From assembly GCF_900168165.1 (NCBI RefSeq), contig NZ_FUYV01000017.1, positions 1 to 64,000 on the forward strand: 64,000 bases of DNA. The letters run 5' to 3'. The DNA comes from Alkalitalea saponilacus. GTDB taxonomy: Bacteria; Bacteroidota; Bacteroidia; Bacteroidales; Marinilabiliaceae. The notes under the pieces were generated by a model. That model searched no databases and was not told the DNA's origin. It was given only the letters and a program-made list of their open reading frames with translations. This document shows positions 62,903 to 64,000 of the stretch, in pieces. The position numbers and the translations under genes were made by a program. Numbering within the stretch: position 1 is the stretch's first letter; every line of letters begins with the position of its first letter.

Positions 62903-63916
62903 ATGGATGATTTTCAATTTTCAATTTTCAATTTTCAATCGGAAATTAATGTTTGTCCGGGAACTTTAGCTGAAGGTCATACAACTTATAGCAGAGCATG
63001 TCTGTCAAAAGTATTTAAAGGAAGAAAAGTGAATCACATATTGCCGTATGATTCACCGACTTCAAATTCCGAAACAAAAGAACTATTTGATGACAATCGT
63101 AGGCAAATGTCAATTTCTGGTGTGCAAGAGAAGTTTTCTGTGTTACTTGATAAAAACAAATTACGACTCATCAATGAAGGAGAACAAGGAGAATATATTC
63201 TTAAACCTATTCCAGTCGCTGGAAAAAGGCCCGAGTGTATGCCTGCAAATGAACATTTAACAATGCAAATTGCAAAACAAGCTTATGGAATAGAAACAGC
63301 TGAAAATGCACTAATATTTTTCAAAAATGGTACACCAGCATATATAACAAAGAGATTTGATTTAAAAGAAGATGGTTCGAAATTAGCTCAGGAAGATTTT
63401 GCTTCACTTTCAGGGAGAACTCCGCAAACACATGGAGAGCACTATAAGTATTCAGGAAATTATCTTGAATTATTTGAAATAATGAAAAAGTTTGTACCTG
63501 CCTATCACGTAGAAGCTCCAAAGCTATTGAAGATATTACTCTTCAATTATTTATTCTCAAACGGGGATGCTCATTTTAAGAATTTTTCATTAATTGAAAC
63601 CTCAATGGGGGATTTTAAATTAAGTCCTGCTTATGATTTGTTAAATAGCAGAATTCATATTGAGGACAGAAAATTTGCTTTAGAAGATGGGCTTTTACCA
63701 AAAAACATGGCACAAGGAAACATTTTTTCACAATTTAGAATTTTATCAGGAAAAGCAGGGATTAATAAAAATGTTTATGACGATTTAATAAATACAATGC
63801 TTAATAAGACTGACTTAGTTGAAAAACTAACTTTTTCTTCTTTTTTGGATGAAAAAACGCAAAGAAATTATTTCCAGTCTTATCAAACACGGCTCAATAA
63901 CCTAAAAAAAGATTAA
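62903..63916 (+). CDS. HipT/HipA-like serine/threonine kinase toxin
   Basis: 337 residues of the HipA C-terminal kinase domain without the N-terminal subdomain, which is the separate HipS-like protein. Visible: the gly-rich-loop S-I-S at 70-72 (MSISGVQEKF, matching the SxS autophosphorylation motif reported for HipT), EYILKP, NGDAHFKN (220-227, D222) and SPAYDLLN (241-247, D245). HipT phosphorylates tryptophanyl-tRNA synthetase and HipA glutamyl-tRNA synthetase; the target here is unknown. Codons 4-12 come from a (TTTTCAA)4 repeat; homology to the family begins only at about residue 15 (INVCPGTLAEG), and no other ATG lies between. Confidence 0.87.
   Translation: MDDFQFSIFNFQSEINVCPGTLAEGHTTYSRACLSKVFKGRKVNHILPYDSPTSNSETKELFDDNRRQMSISGVQEKFSVLLDKNKLRLINEGEQGEYILKPIPVAGKRPECMPANEHLTMQIAKQAYGIETAENALIFFKNGTPAYITKRFDLKEDGSKLAQEDFASLSGRTPQTHGEHYKYSGNYLELFEIMKKFVPAYHVEAPKLLKILLFNYLFSNGDAHFKNFSLIETSMGDFKLSPAYDLLNSRIHIEDRKFALEDGLLPKNMAQGNIFSQFRILSGKAGINKNVYDDLINTMLNKTDLVEKLTFSSFLDEKTQRNYFQSYQTRLNNLKKD
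62911..62938 (+). repeat. Heptanucleotide repeat (TTTTCAA)4 within the start of hipT
   Basis: Four exact copies of TTTTCAA begin 8 nt after the A of the hipT ATG. Seven is not a multiple of three: three copies lead to a TAG and five copies to a TAA within about 20 codons. Only the present count (or ones differing by three) keeps the kinase open. Confidence 0.95.
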
Positions 63917-63960
63917 GAGACTGTTTAAATTTATATTAAATCTGTTTTAAAGATTTTTAG

Positions 63961-63976
63961 TCCCGATGAATCGGGA
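63961..63976. terminator. Short palindrome after hipT
   Basis: TCCCGAT-GA-ATCGGGA, 7-bp stem with a 2-nt centre, 45 nt after the hipT stop. The T-rich stretch precedes it on the + strand, so it would suit transcription from the opposite side better. Such palindromes are dispersed in Bacteroidota genomes. Confidence 0.4.
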
Positions 63977-64000
63977 TTAGACTGATAGACAAGATTAAAC

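Overview
The window is from a chromosome of a Bacteroidota bacterium, probably in or near the Marinilabiliales/Prolixibacteraceae (taxonomy is inferred). The signs are: moderately low GC by eye; Bacteroidota-type promoters (TTG or TTTG, about 20 nt, TAnnTTTG) in front of several genes; TonB-linked outer-membrane receptors; and families typical of the phylum (DUF349, DUF4293, DUF1343/NamZ, DUF4922, the BlaI/M56-TonB pair). No rRNA, tRNA or CRISPR-Cas locus was seen.

Layout. 1-218: the 5' part of an IS1182-type transposase running off the edge. 0.5-5.8 kb: a soluble REC-histidine kinase with a single-domain response regulator, then a BlaI-type repressor and a BlaR1-like M56 peptidase carrying a TonB-like C-terminus behind two matching operators, and a TPR protein. 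5.8-26 kb is mostly housekeeping: SirB1-like protein, nucleoside phosphorylase, DUF4293, an M28 peptidase fused to a putative beta-barrel, sucA-sucB, an AddB-like nuclease, trmD, a five-repeat DUF349 protein, a GH9 glycosidase whose promoter overlaps a LacI-type operator, and pyrG-yidC ending in a strong terminator. 26-41 kb is glycan and envelope metabolism: a Gfo/Idh/MocA oxidoreductase with a DUF1080 lipoprotein (a likely 3-keto-glycoside route), an Ntn amide hydrolase with a GyrI-like membrane protein and a TonB-dependent receptor, serB, NamZ with an AmiE-like serine hydrolase, and a GH78-like rhamnosidase.

41.5-53.8 kb is an accessory island: a flavodoxin-fold oxidoreductase, a single-chain Eco57I-type restriction-modification enzyme, an IS200/RAYT-like HUH transposase, an AAA/DUF4143 ATPase, an outer-membrane barrel with a redoxin, and small secreted proteins. 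The genes are embedded in arrays of short palindromes (GCCCC-nnn-GGGGC and an inverted GCTCC-TAC-GGAGC form) at nearly exact 50-bp spacing, interleaved with four copies of the restriction enzyme's last 20-27 codons and a truncated transposase copy. This RAYT/REP-like mosaic is the strongest candidate for an undescribed mobile system here.

53.8-61.7 kb looks like a peptidoglycan-salvage neighbourhood: a second NamZ/DUF1343, a beta-helix lipoprotein, an AmpG-like permease, a SpoIID/LytB protein, a DUF4922 HIT-like protein and a GT2 glycosyltransferase. 62-64 kb is a HipB-HipS-HipT-type kinase toxin system. The hipS-hipT junction contains a four-helix-bundle (S23) pseudogene with two in-frame TAA codons, and hipT begins with four copies of a 7-bp repeat. 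A copy-number change of one unit would abort its reading frame, so the toxin may be phase-variable.
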